A stretch of 16,780 nucleotides of DNA from CAYNST01 sp964399955 (GCA_964399955.1 CAYNST010000074.1:1-16780); one strand, 5' to 3'. Shown: positions 1-8,385, numbered from the stretch's first letter. Notes: generated by a model not told the origin, from the sequence alone. Numbers and translations are program-made.

Positions 1-3
1 ACG

Positions 4-33
4 AAAAAATGGCCTCCAGCAGTGGTGATGAGG
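4..33 (-). terminator. possible weak terminator after the small CxxC gene
   Basis: On the minus strand, 16 bases after the stop of the small gene, an imperfect hairpin (CCT...CCA-CTGC-TGG-AGG) is followed by two or three bases and a run of six T (positions 4-9). The stem is short and bulged, so this is only a plausible factor-independent terminator for the GGDEF-EAL operon. Confidence 0.3.
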
Positions 34-48
34 AAACGTCAACAGACC

Positions 49-234
49 CTAATGCGCCTCGGTCTTTTGTGTGCCACAGCGCTCGCAGGTGTACAGGGTG
101 ATCAGCCGCCCCTGCTTGACGTCAAACTGCTTGTCTTTAACCACCTTCCATTTATGAAACCCCTCGCGGCAGAGGCTCTTGCCCTTGTGCTTCTGCGCCA
201 GACTGGGCCGCTTGAAGGGTAGAACATTGCCCAT
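49..234 (-). CDS. small CxxC (zinc-ribbon-like) conserved-type hypothetical protein
   Basis: Encodes 61 residues from the ATG at 234. An in-frame GTG one codon upstream (237) is less likely, because the Shine-Dalgarno TAGGAGG lies 7 bases before the ATG but only 4 before the GTG. The protein is basic and has no signal peptide or membrane segment, so it is probably cytoplasmic. It has Cys22 followed by His27, and a Cys50-x2-Cys53-Gly pair near the C-terminus, which would suit one zinc site in a minimal zinc ribbon. The N-terminal block NVLPFKRP and the CREGFHKW stretch look like conserved-family motifs; from memory, similar short proteins occur in Pseudomonas, but no function is known to me. 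It lies 11 bases after the GGDEF-EAL gene. The TAG stop of that gene forms the first three bases of this gene's Shine-Dalgarno, so translation is probably coupled. Real gene: fairly sure. Function: unknown. Confidence 0.75.
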   Translation of the reverse strand: MGNVLPFKRPSLAQKHKGKSLCREGFHKWKVVKDKQFDVKQGRLITLYTCERCGTQKTEAH

Positions 235-245
235 CACATCCCCTC

Positions 246-2312
246 CTACATCATGGCCTGCGGCAACTGCCGGGTGCCGTCAAAGGTTTGCAGCCAGGTT
301 AACAACTGGTTGGCCGGTACTGGAGCGCTGTAGTAAAAACCCTGTGCAAGGGTACAGCCCAGGCTGCGCAAGGTGGCCTCCTGTTGCTGTGACTCCACAC
401 CCTCAACCACCAGGTCCACATCCAGTGCGGTTGCCAAAGCCAGCACGCCTTTGATCAACCGGTTATCTTTGTTGCCGGCGGAAATGGTTGCGGCAAAGGA
501 GGCATCCAACTTAAGGCGGTTGACGGGTAAATCCTGCAGACAGAGCAGTGAAAAGTCGCCCAGACCAAAGTTATCCAGCGCCAGCTTCACCCCCAGGCTG
601 CGGACCTCGGCCAAGGCACCCCGCAAGGAGTGAGCCATGGCCAAGGATGACTCCGGCAACTCCAGCGTCAGCAGACCCGGGCGAACTTGAGCGGTGGCCA
701 GTGCCGCCCTCACACCTGCCAGCAAGGTGGCGGACTGGTACTGCACGGCAGAGAGGTTGACAGAGACCGGCAGCGCATACCCCAGCTCGTCAGCCCACTG
801 GGCGCAGTCGCGGCAGGCGTGCATCAATACATACTGGTCCAGCTCTACCATCAGGCCGCACTTTTCCGCAATGGGGATAAAATCGGCGGGCTGCAGCAGG
901 CCAAGCTCGGCGTGGTTCCAGCGCACCAGCGCCTCACAGCCCTCCACACGCCGCCGCTCCAAATCTATCAGCGGCTGGTAATACAGCTCAAACTCGCCCT
1001 CTGCCAACGCCCGCGTCAGCTCTTCTTCTGCCAGGGTGCGGCTGAACTCAGGAATGCCCGGTGTGGCCTCGTAAATGATGAACTGATTCTTGCCGCCGTG
1101 CTTGGCGCGGTACATGGCAGAGTCTGCATTGTCGGAAAGCTCCTCCAGAGTACTGCCGTGCTGCGGATAAATGCTGATGCCTACGCTCAGCCCAACGGTG
1201 ATGGGGCGCCCCCCCACCCACAAGGGTTCCGCCAGTGTGGCCAGCAGGCTGTGTCCAACCGCAGGAACCTGGGCGTTGTCATCCAGATCCTCAATCAGAA
1301 TCACAAATTCGTCGCCGCCCAAACGACAGATGATGTCCTCGGCGCGCAGAGCCTGGCGCAGCTTTTTGGAGACGCACTTGAGCACCTGGTCGCCGGCTTC
1401 GTGCCCCAGTGAGTCGTTGACCACTTTGAAGTTGTCCAGATCCAGCAGAATCAAAGCAAAGTGCTTTTTGACCCGCGACGCATGGGCCACTGCCCGGATA
1501 AATTCTTCCGTCAGCAGAGCCCGGTTGGGCAGCCCGGTCAGCGCGTCGTGCAGGGCGCGATAGCGGAATTCTTCCGCCAGGCGCTTGAGCTCCTGGGTAC
1601 GCTGAGCCACCTGCCGCTCCAGCATGACATCACGCTGCTGAATTTGCTCCAGCATACTGTTAATGGCCTGCCCCAGTTGGGCAATTTCGTCGCTGCCGCG
1701 CACCCGCGCGCGCAAACCGTAATTGCCGCTCACAACGACGTTCTGGGTAAGCTGGTTTAGTCGGAGCAAGGGCTGGGTCACAATCTTTTGCACCAGGCGC
1801 GCCACAAAAACAGCAATCACAATGGCAAACGCAAACGCCAGTACAGAATAAAGAATAAGATAGGCTACGCGCTTTTCTACATCGGCAAAGCTGATCAGCA
1901 CCTGCAATGTGCCCAGCGGCTCGCCCTGCCAAGCCACTGGATGACTGAAGCGGCGACTGGAAAAACGCAAACCCACGGCGTCAAATTCGTCGCGGTCGGA
2001 TACGGGCATGACATGGCGAACAAGTATTCTGCCGGCGCTGTCCGTAAGCTCGGCTTCTACAATGCCGTGAGTGGTGGAGACCGTCTGCAGCAGGTTGACG
2101 GCGGTGTCGAACTGCTGCTGCGCCAAAGCGTGCGCCAGGTTGGACGAAAGGGAGGTAAGCTGACTGGTTATCTGTTCATGTTTTACGCGCTTTACCAGTC
2201 TCAGGTCCTGCATGACAAAAGCTGCCAGCACGCACAGCAGGGCAATAGCCGCACTGGCTGCGGTAATCAGCGTCAGCTTGGTACGTATGTTGATGTCGCG
2301 AATGCCGCTCAT
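246..2312 (-). CDS. membrane-bound diguanylate cyclase/phosphodiesterase (HAMP-GGDEF-EAL)
   Basis: Encodes 688 residues, a c-di-GMP turnover enzyme of the inner membrane. Order of parts: TM1 about 12-34; a periplasmic sensor segment about 35-148, similar in size and place to CHASE8-type sensors; TM2 about 150-171; HAMP about 172-225; a short coiled coil; GGDEF about 253-413; EAL about 428-676. The GGDEF active site is intact (GGDEF 332-336, preceded by RL), and an inhibitory I-site RxxD (R323-D326) sits exactly five residues upstream, so synthase activity with product inhibition is expected. In the EAL domain E460-A-L, N519, E554, K601, E637 and Q657 are kept. The usual DDFGTGYSSL is D580-N-FGLGDFSLL, so the second metal-binding Asp is Asn and loop 6 is altered; phosphodiesterase activity may be weak or lost. 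ATG start at 2312 with only a poor Shine-Dalgarno. First gene of a two-gene operon with the small CxxC gene. Confidence 0.93.
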   Translation of the reverse strand: MSGIRDINIRTKLTLITAASAAIALLCVLAAFVMQDLRLVKRVKHEQITSQLTSLSSNLAHALAQQQFDTAVNLLQTVSTTHGIVEAELTDSAGRILVRHVMPVSDRDEFDAVGLRFSSRRFSHPVAWQGEPLGTLQVLISFADVEKRVAYLILYSVLAFAFAIVIAVFVARLVQKIVTQPLLRLNQLTQNVVVSGNYGLRARVRGSDEIAQLGQAINSMLEQIQQRDVMLERQVAQRTQELKRLAEEFRYRALHDALTGLPNRALLTEEFIRAVAHASRVKKHFALILLDLDNFKVVNDSLGHEAGDQVLKCVSKKLRQALRAEDIICRLGGDEFVILIEDLDDNAQVPAVGHSLLATLAEPLWVGGRPITVGLSVGISIYPQHGSTLEELSDNADSAMYRAKHGGKNQFIIYEATPGIPEFSRTLAEEELTRALAEGEFELYYQPLIDLERRRVEGCEALVRWNHAELGLLQPADFIPIAEKCGLMVELDQYVLMHACRDCAQWADELGYALPVSVNLSAVQYQSATLLAGVRAALATAQVRPGLLTLELPESSLAMAHSLRGALAEVRSLGVKLALDNFGLGDFSLLCLQDLPVNRLKLDASFAATISAGNKDNRLIKGVLALATALDVDLVVEGVESQQQEATLRSLGCTLAQGFYYSAPVPANQLLTWLQTFDGTRQLPQAMM

Positions 2313-2703
2313 GCTTAATTAGTCCCGCCCGGCCCAGTCAGGTACCCGATGAATTTCACCGTTATACGTCAGTATTGGCGTTGAGCAGTGCCTGGGGCCG
2401 CTCTTGGCGCACAAAAAATGACTGCCTCGGTTGATATTTGGGACTCCCGCACACGGCAAGTGTTCTGGAACTGCCAGCCACACCGCCTGCCAAGTGCAGA
2501 AAATGCTACGCAGTTCATACTTTATTATTATTTCTAAGGCGCCCCCGCCATACAATCCTACCACTCCACCAAGTCCAAATTCAAAGCGGCCCATACTCTA
2601 TCATCAAGCCGGCCAGAAAAATGTGAAATGGCTCACCATCGGTTGCACCGCAAGCGGTGCGCGGCCCCGCTTGCGGGTGTGGGGCCGCGCCCAGCATGGG
2701 GGC
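2313..2703. other. intergenic region between fumA end and the GGDEF-EAL start (391 bases)
   Basis: No convincing gene. It holds GC-rich hairpins next to the fumA stop (2645-2690, separate entry), an AT-rich patch at about 2515-2540, and the presumed promoter of the GGDEF-EAL gene. On the minus strand TATAAC at 2361-2366 resembles a -10 box 48 bases before the ATG, but I see no good -35 partner. A 91-codon open frame (2319-2594, minus) lacks a Shine-Dalgarno and family-like sequence, so I do not call it. Confidence 0.5.
2645..2690 (-). repeat. tandem GC-rich hairpins downstream of fumA
   Basis: Two adjacent inverted repeats begin 14 bases after the fumA stop. One is a perfect 7-base arm pair, gcaccgc (2645-2651) and gcggtgc (2654-2660). 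The other is a 10-base pair, 2659-2668 with 2681-2690, with an inner ccgc-tt-gcgg. The cores ccgcaagcgg (2648-2657) and ccgcttgcgg (2667-2676) are also reverse complements of each other, so a third, exclusive fold is possible. No T run follows on the minus strand, so this is not a classical intrinsic terminator. An RNA-stabilising or REP-like element is possible. Confidence 0.55.
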
Positions 2704-4224
2704 TTATTGAACGTGCACAACTCCCTCTTCAATTTTTGCCTTCCAGGTTTGCGGCCCGGTCTGGTGCACAGACTCACCGCGACTGTCCACCGCCACAGTC
2801 ACCGGCATATCGCGAATCTCAAACTCGTAGATGGCCTCCATCCCCAAATCTGCAAACGCCAGCACGCGTGCACCCACTATAGCCTTGGACACCAGATAGG
2901 CGGCGCCACCCACCGCCATCAAATACACCGCCCGGTGATCGCGAATGGCGTCAATGGCCAGCTCACCGCGCTCGGACTTGCCAATCATGCCGATCAGGCC
3001 GGTTTTTTCCAACACCGTGCGGGTGAATTTGTCCATCCGTGTGGCGGTGGTGGGCCCTGCCGGCCCCACCACTTCGTCGCGCACAGGATCCACAGGCCCC
3101 ACGTAATAGATGAAACGGTTGGTGAAATCCACCGGCAGAGGCTCGCCCCTGTCCAGCATGTCCACCATGCGTTTATGCGCCGCGTCGCGCCCGGTCAACA
3201 TTTTGCCGGACAGCAGCAGCGTCTCGCCGGGCTTCCAGTCCTGTACGGCTTCGGCGGTTATCTCGTCCAGATTCACACGCCGGGTATCGGCCCCCACCTG
3301 GCGGGTTATCTCCGGCCAGTCGTCCAGACTGGGTGCGCTCTGCAGTGCGGGCCCGGACCCGTCCAGCTCAAAATGGGCATGGCGGGTGGCGGCGCAGTTG
3401 GGGATAATGGCCACCGCCTTATTTGCCGCGTGGGTGGGGAAGTCCTTAACCTTCACGTCCAGTACCGTAGTCAGCCCACCCAGGCCTTGCGCGCCTATCC
3501 CCAGGGCGTTGACCTTGCTGAACAACTCCAGCCGCAGGGCTTCGGCGCGGTTAGCGGCACCGCGGGCTTCCAGCTCCTGGATATCAATGGGCTCCAGCAG
3601 CGCCTCCTTGGCCAACAGCATGGCTTTTTCCGCAGTGCCGCCTATGCCTATGCCCAGCATACCCGGCGGGCACCAGCCGGCGCCCATCTGCGGCACCATT
3701 TTCAACACCCAATCCACCACAGAGTCCGACGGGTTGAGCATGGCAAACTTGCTCTTGGCTTCCGAGCCACCCCCTTTGGCCGCCACGTGCACATCCAGCG
3801 TATTGCCCGGCACCACCTGATAATGGATAACCGCAGGCGTATTGTCGCCGGTATTTTTACGCGCACCGTCCGGGTCCGCCAGGATGGACGCGCGCAGAAC
3901 GTTGTCAGGGTTGCGGTAGGCGCGGCGCACGCCTTCGTTGATCATCTCTTCCAGGCCCATGTCGCCCTTTATCTGTACCGCCATGCCCAGCTTGACGAAC
4001 ACGGTAACTATGCCGGTGTCCTGACAGATGGGCCGGTGCCCCTCGGCGCACATGCGCGAGTTGATCAGGATTTGCGCCATGGCATCCTTGGCCGCCGGGT
4101 TGGCTTCTTTCTGGTAGGCCTGGTGCAGCGCCTGAATAAAATCCTTGGGGTGGTAGTAGGAAATAAACTGCAAAGCATCTTCAACGCTGGCAATAATATC
4201 TTCCTGGCGAATAACGGTAGCCAT
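2704..4224 (-). CDS. fumA: fumarate hydratase class I (4Fe-4S)
   Basis: Encodes 506 residues from the ATG at 4224. This enzyme hydrates fumarate to L-malate in the TCA cycle, in the cytoplasm. The start is fixed by GGAG nine bases upstream; an in-frame TTG at 4239 overlaps that Shine-Dalgarno and is rejected. The whole sequence matches the ~505-residue Pseudomonas-type class I enzymes. The N-terminal alpha domain has the motif SRMCAEGHRPICQDTG (about 56-71). The three cluster cysteines are most likely C59, C185 (GAGWCPPG) and C277 (PNCAATRHAH). The C-terminal beta domain carries the catalytic KMLTGRDAAHKR (341-352), and YYVGPVDP and GPTTATRMDKF are intact. The 4Fe-4S cluster of this class is known to be damaged by superoxide, which makes the nearby sodB meaningful. 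The upstream gene is a coiled-coil protein 171 bases away, with an inverted repeat and a shared 15-base repeat in the gap. Confidence 0.97.
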   Translation of the reverse strand: MATVIRQEDIIASVEDALQFISYYHPKDFIQALHQAYQKEANPAAKDAMAQILINSRMCAEGHRPICQDTGIVTVFVKLGMAVQIKGDMGLEEMINEGVRRAYRNPDNVLRASILADPDGARKNTGDNTPAVIHYQVVPGNTLDVHVAAKGGGSEAKSKFAMLNPSDSVVDWVLKMVPQMGAGWCPPGMLGIGIGGTAEKAMLLAKEALLEPIDIQELEARGAANRAEALRLELFSKVNALGIGAQGLGGLTTVLDVKVKDFPTHAANKAVAIIPNCAATRHAHFELDGSGPALQSAPSLDDWPEITRQVGADTRRVNLDEITAEAVQDWKPGETLLLSGKMLTGRDAAHKRMVDMLDRGEPLPVDFTNRFIYYVGPVDPVRDEVVGPAGPTTATRMDKFTRTVLEKTGLIGMIGKSERGELAIDAIRDHRAVYLMAVGGAAYLVSKAIVGARVLAFADLGMEAIYEFEIRDMPVTVAVDSRGESVHQTGPQTWKAKIEEGVVHVQ

Positions 4225-4248
4225 GAACGCTTTCTCCAAATTGTTTGG

Positions 4249-4263
4249 GTGTCACTCTTCAGC
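4249..4263 (-). repeat. 15-base direct repeat, copy 1 (upstream of fumA)
   Basis: gtgtcactcttcagc on the plus strand, 24 bases upstream of the fumA ATG. An identical 15-mer lies at 5165-5179, upstream of the coiled-coil gene, in the same orientation relative to its gene. By rough arithmetic a chance 15-base repeat in a window of this size has odds of about one in ten, so the match alone is only suggestive; the matching upstream placement adds weight. Confidence 0.5.
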
Positions 4264-4273
4264 CCCTCCCGTG

Positions 4274-4298
4274 ACGGTGCACAGGTTTGACGCACCGT
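4274..4298. promoter_or_regulatory. inverted repeat 7-11-7 upstream of fumA
   Basis: acggtgc (4274-4280) and gcaccgt (4292-4298) are perfect inverted arms around an 11-base spacer, 49 bases upstream of the fumA ATG. This could be an operator for a dimeric regulator or a leader hairpin. No clear -10/-35 pair is visible beside it. Confidence 0.35.
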
Positions 4299-4395
4299 TT
4301 TCAAGCAGCCAGGGGCAAATTGGGGGGCTGAGCTGAATAGTCACCCCGGGGTTGCGGGGCACAGGCCCCACCGGCAAGGTGCCCTAAGGGCAGTG

Positions 4396-5130
4396 TCAGC
4401 GGCTCTTCAGCTCCAACAGCTCGCGGTTGATCTGCAGGCGAAACGCATCCACGGCTTTGATCGCCTCCTCGGTAGAGGCCACGCGCTTGCGCAGGTCGCC
4501 GTCCAGTGCATCCAGCTTCTGGTTCAGGGCGTTGAGTGTTTGCGTTTGGCCAGCCACGGCGCTGTCGGCCCGCGCAATGACCGCCTGCTGCCCGTCCATT
4601 AGCTCGGCCAACACTTTGAGCTCGCCGGTCATTTCCCCCACCTGCTTTTTCAAATTGCCGTCCAGTGAGGCGAGCGCTTTTTGCGTTTTTTCGGCATCGG
4701 CGCGCAGTTGCTCTATGGATTTGCGATTGCGGTCGTTGGACACCCCCCACAGTTTGCGAATTTCCGAAGCGTTCTCTTTTACGTTGGCCTGCAATACCGT
4801 CAGTGACTGGGTGGACTCGTTGTCTGCCAAACGCAGGCGACCTTCCAGGTCGGCTATGCGCCGCTCCGCCAACACCAGGTTGCCGGCGCTGAGTGCCAAC
4901 TGGTCCTGGGCGCTTTGCAGTTGTTGATACACATAACCGGCAAACGCCAGGCCTGCCAGGGCGACAAACAGCGCAACCACAGCCAGCCCCCTGCCGCCGC
5001 TGCCCGAGCGCTTGCCTGAAGGAGCCGGCCTGCGAGGAGGCGGCGTTTGCTGGCTGCGTGGGCGGGAACCGGTATGTTCTTCTGGTTCGCTCGGCAGGGC
5101 TGATATTGTAGGTTCGTGTCGGTCACTCAT
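4396..5130 (-). CDS. single-pass membrane coiled-coil protein, unknown function
   Basis: Encodes 244 residues from the ATG at 5130; I see no strong Shine-Dalgarno. I do not recognise a named family. Residues 1-48 are a hydrophilic, Pro/Arg-rich tail, probably cytoplasmic, followed by one membrane segment (about 49-66). Residues 68-244 are almost entirely Leu/Ala/Glu/Gln/Lys-rich heptad-like sequence, expected to be a long periplasmic coiled coil. The stretch EIRKLW-GVSNDRN (123-135) interrupts the heptads, with a Trp and paired Asn, and is the best candidate for a conserved interaction patch. There are no cysteines and no catalytic motif. The topology resembles envelope scaffold or cell-division accessory proteins, but that is only an analogy. 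It lies between sodB and fumA on the same strand. sodB's terminator separates it from sodB, and 171 bases separate it from fumA. Three inverted repeats lie upstream (5161-5265). Confidence 0.85.
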   Translation of the reverse strand: MSDRHEPTISALPSEPEEHTGSRPRSQQTPPPRRPAPSGKRSGSGGRGLAVVALFVALAGLAFAGYVYQQLQSAQDQLALSAGNLVLAERRIADLEGRLRLADNESTQSLTVLQANVKENASEIRKLWGVSNDRNRKSIEQLRADAEKTQKALASLDGNLKKQVGEMTGELKVLAELMDGQQAVIARADSAVAGQTQTLNALNQKLDALDGDLRKRVASTEEAIKAVDAFRLQINRELLELKSR

Positions 5131-5160
5131 TGCTTTTGGTCCACGCGGAAAATTCGATTA

Positions 5161-5265
5161 GACAGTGTCACTCTTCAGCTCAGGCTACAGTTTTCCCAAC
5201 AGTCACGGGAAAAACCGAATAAACACTAGAGCGCATTCACTGCAATTGTTGCAAGCTACAACAAT
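5161..5265 (-). promoter_or_regulatory. upstream region of the coiled-coil gene with clustered inverted repeats
   Basis: Three symmetric elements lie 31-135 bases upstream of the ATG at 5130: gacagtgtc (5161-5169, odd palindrome); ttttccc-N9-gggaaaa (5191-5197 and 5207-5213, perfect 7-base arms); and attgttg-N7-caacaat (5245-5251 and 5259-5265, perfect 7-base arms). The first overlaps copy 2 of the 15-base repeat. Such clustering suggests regulator binding, but no known operator consensus fits with confidence and the core promoter cannot be placed. Confidence 0.4.
5165..5179 (-). repeat. 15-base direct repeat, copy 2 (upstream of the coiled-coil gene)
   Basis: gtgtcactcttcagc on the plus strand, 34 bases upstream of the ATG at 5130 and identical to 4249-4263 before fumA. 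The flanking bases differ on both sides, so the identity is exactly 15 bases. Confidence 0.5.
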
Positions 5266-5402
5266 AGTAGCTGCCCACCTCAGGCTCAAATACAAACAGC
5301 AACAAGCGGAGCGGCATGGCGTGCGCGGTATCAACCGGCTGCCCCGGCGGGCTTGGTGCACAATTTTGCCACTATTTGACCGCCGCCCCAACCGCCGGGC
5401 AC

Positions 5403-5427
5403 AAAAAAGGGGCCAAACGCCCCCTTT
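5403..5427 (-). terminator. intrinsic terminator of sodB
   Basis: On the minus strand, 26 bases after the sodB stop: GGGGC-GTTTG-GCCCC followed by six T. The stem is extended by AAA/TTT after one unpaired base. This is a good factor-independent terminator, so sodB is probably transcribed as a single-gene unit. Confidence 0.85.
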
Positions 5428-5453
5428 GAATGCTTAAGGCCCAGGGCCGCCGG

Positions 5454-6035
5454 TTACGCCAGGTTTTTGTTCACAAATTCCCAGTTGACCAGCGCCCAGA
5501 ATGCCTCAAGAAATTTGGGGCGCGCATTGCGGTAGTCGATGTAATAGGCATGCTCCCAAAGGTCCACCGTCAGCAGCGGCGTCATGCCTTCTTTGGTCAG
5601 CGGGTTGTCGGCGTTGCTGGTGTTGACAATGGCCACGCTGCCGTCGGCTTTTTTCACCAGCCAGGTCCAGGAGGAGCCGAAGTTGTTTACCGCCGAGTTG
5701 TTGAACTCTTCTTTGAATTTTTCAAATGAGCCAAAGGCGGATTTGATGGCGTCTGCAACCGCGCCGGTGGGTTCACCGCCGCCGTTGGGGCTCAGGCAGT
5801 GCCAAAAAAAGGTGTGGTTCCAGACCTGCGCCGCATTGTTGAACACGCCACCGGAGGAAGATTTGATGATCTCTTCCAGTGATTTGCCTTCAAACTCGGA
5901 CCCTGGCACCAGACCATTGAGTTTGTCTACGTAAGTCTTGTGGTGTTTGCCATAGTGATACTCCAAGGTCTCTTCGGAGATATGTGGGGCAAGTGCGTTT
6001 TTTTCGTACGGGAGAGGAGGTAATTCGAAAGACAT
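5454..6035 (-). CDS. sodB: iron superoxide dismutase
   Basis: Encodes 193 residues, the usual length for bacterial Fe-SOD. It converts superoxide to oxygen and hydrogen peroxide in the cytoplasm. The four metal ligands are in their expected places: H27, H74, D158 and H162 (DLWEHAYYIDY). The Gln at position 70 in AAQVWNHTFFW, together with the glycine-rich loop after LSPNGG, marks the iron rather than the manganese form. There is no signal peptide. The start at 6035 is supported by AAGGA nine bases upstream and by the canonical N-terminus MSFELPPLPY. It ends in a strong terminator (5403-5427). It lies between groEL, whose terminator isolates it upstream, and the coiled-coil/fumA genes. Proximity to an Fe-S fumarase makes biochemical sense, but co-transcription is not indicated. 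Confidence 0.98.
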   Translation of the reverse strand: MSFELPPLPYEKNALAPHISEETLEYHYGKHHKTYVDKLNGLVPGSEFEGKSLEEIIKSSSGGVFNNAAQVWNHTFFWHCLSPNGGGEPTGAVADAIKSAFGSFEKFKEEFNNSAVNNFGSSWTWLVKKADGSVAIVNTSNADNPLTKEGMTPLLTVDLWEHAYYIDYRNARPKFLEAFWALVNWEFVNKNLA

Positions 6036-6356
6036 GATCGTGAGTCCTTGTTTGTCGTGGATTGACTTTGAGAGGTTAGCTCTTGCTGGCTGGATGAGAG
6101 CAAAGCCTATGAGGCGGGCAACAAGGTAGCGCAGCCCAGCGACTCAGCGCAATACAGCCACCGCTCGGGTTGCATCCGGGTTGTGCAGCGCAAGATGAAA
6201 AACGCGGTTCCGCACGCAACAATGAATACTTTTGGTGCTGCCCTCTTTGGGGCCGCCTTCACCGGCGGTGCATCCTGTTGCTGGCAGCCGGGGCAGCCTT
6301 TGTGTCAAAGCTACCGGCACATCCGGGCGCAAGCTAAACAGTTACTACGCAGCAAC
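6036..6356. other. intergenic region upstream of sodB (321 bases)
   Basis: This stretch must hold the sodB promoter (minus strand), between the groEL terminator and the sodB start. I could not place a convincing -35/-10 pair or a Fur-like box by eye. Short open frames on both strands (for example 6144-6332 minus and the start of 6183-6755 plus) have no Shine-Dalgarno and no family resemblance, and are not called. Confidence 0.5.
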
Positions 6357-6388
6357 AAAAAAAACGGCCCTAAACGGGCCGCTTTTTT
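6357..6388 (-). terminator. intrinsic terminator of groESL
   Basis: On the minus strand the hairpin CGGCCC-GTTTA-GGGCCG (6365-6381) is followed by eight T (6357-6364), starting 21 bases after the groEL stop. A run of T on the plus strand (6383-6388) makes it potentially bidirectional. It is one of the clearest regulatory structures in the window. Confidence 0.93.
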
Positions 6389-6402
6389 GCTAATGCAAAA
6401 CC

Positions 6403-8034
<1,632 letters not shown>

Positions 8035-8091
8035 GATCTAAGATTCCTCGAATTCTTTGCCTGAACTTAAAATATTTGGGTGGGGAGTCGC

Positions 8092-8385
8092 TTACTTCTC
8101 GACAACCGCTTTGATATCGCTCTCACTGAGGATGATCAGCTCTTCGCCGTCAACGTCAATGGTGTCGGAGCCGGCGTATTTGCCGAAGACAACGGTATCG
8201 CCTATTTTCACATCAACCGCGCGTACATCGCCGTTGTCCAAAATGCGGCCAGAACCTATCGCAATAACCTCACCCCGGTTGGGCTTTTCTTGGGCGGAAC
8301 CCGGCAGAACAATACCGCCGGCGGTAGTTTTTTCTTCTTCCTTGCGACGCACCAGAACGCGATCGTGTAAAGGACGGATTTTCAT
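8092..8385 (-). CDS. groES: co-chaperonin GroES (Hsp10)
   Basis: Encodes 97 residues, the normal length. It forms the heptameric lid of the GroEL chamber. The start is set by MKIRPLHDRVLVRR, the canonical N-terminus, with GGAG eight bases upstream. The open frame continues upstream to 8592, but that extension is unlike GroES and is ignored. The mobile loop (EEEKTTAGGIVLPGSAQEK, about 16-34) contains the GroEL-binding GGIVLPG motif, and the roof segment and terminal strand (GKYAGSDTIDVDGEEL) are intact. It is the promoter-proximal gene of the groES-groEL operon. No CIRCE element and no clear sigma-32 promoter is visible by eye upstream, although heat-shock control is usual for this operon. Confidence 0.99.
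   Translation of the reverse strand: MKIRPLHDRVLVRRKEEEKTTAGGIVLPGSAQEKPNRGEVIAIGSGRILDNGDVRAVDVKIGDTVVFGKYAGSDTIDVDGEELIILSESDIKAVVEK

Noticed and set aside
2319..2594. 91-codon minus-strand frame ending just before the GGDEF-EAL gene
   Set aside because: No Shine-Dalgarno, no recognisable motif, and an irregular composition; it lies in what should be promoter DNA.
2431..4290. Open frame of 619 codons on the plus strand, antisense to fumA
   Set aside because: It mirrors the fumA reading frame and its His/Gly/Gln-rich product has no family features; fumA is unmistakable. Long antisense frames arise from GC-biased codons.
4065..4304. Minus-strand frame overlapping the fumA 5' end
   Set aside because: It overlaps fumA out of frame with an Arg/Pro/Leu-rich product and no supporting signal.
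6144..6332. 62-codon minus-strand frame upstream of sodB
   Set aside because: No ribosome site and no coding character; likely chance in the sodB upstream region.
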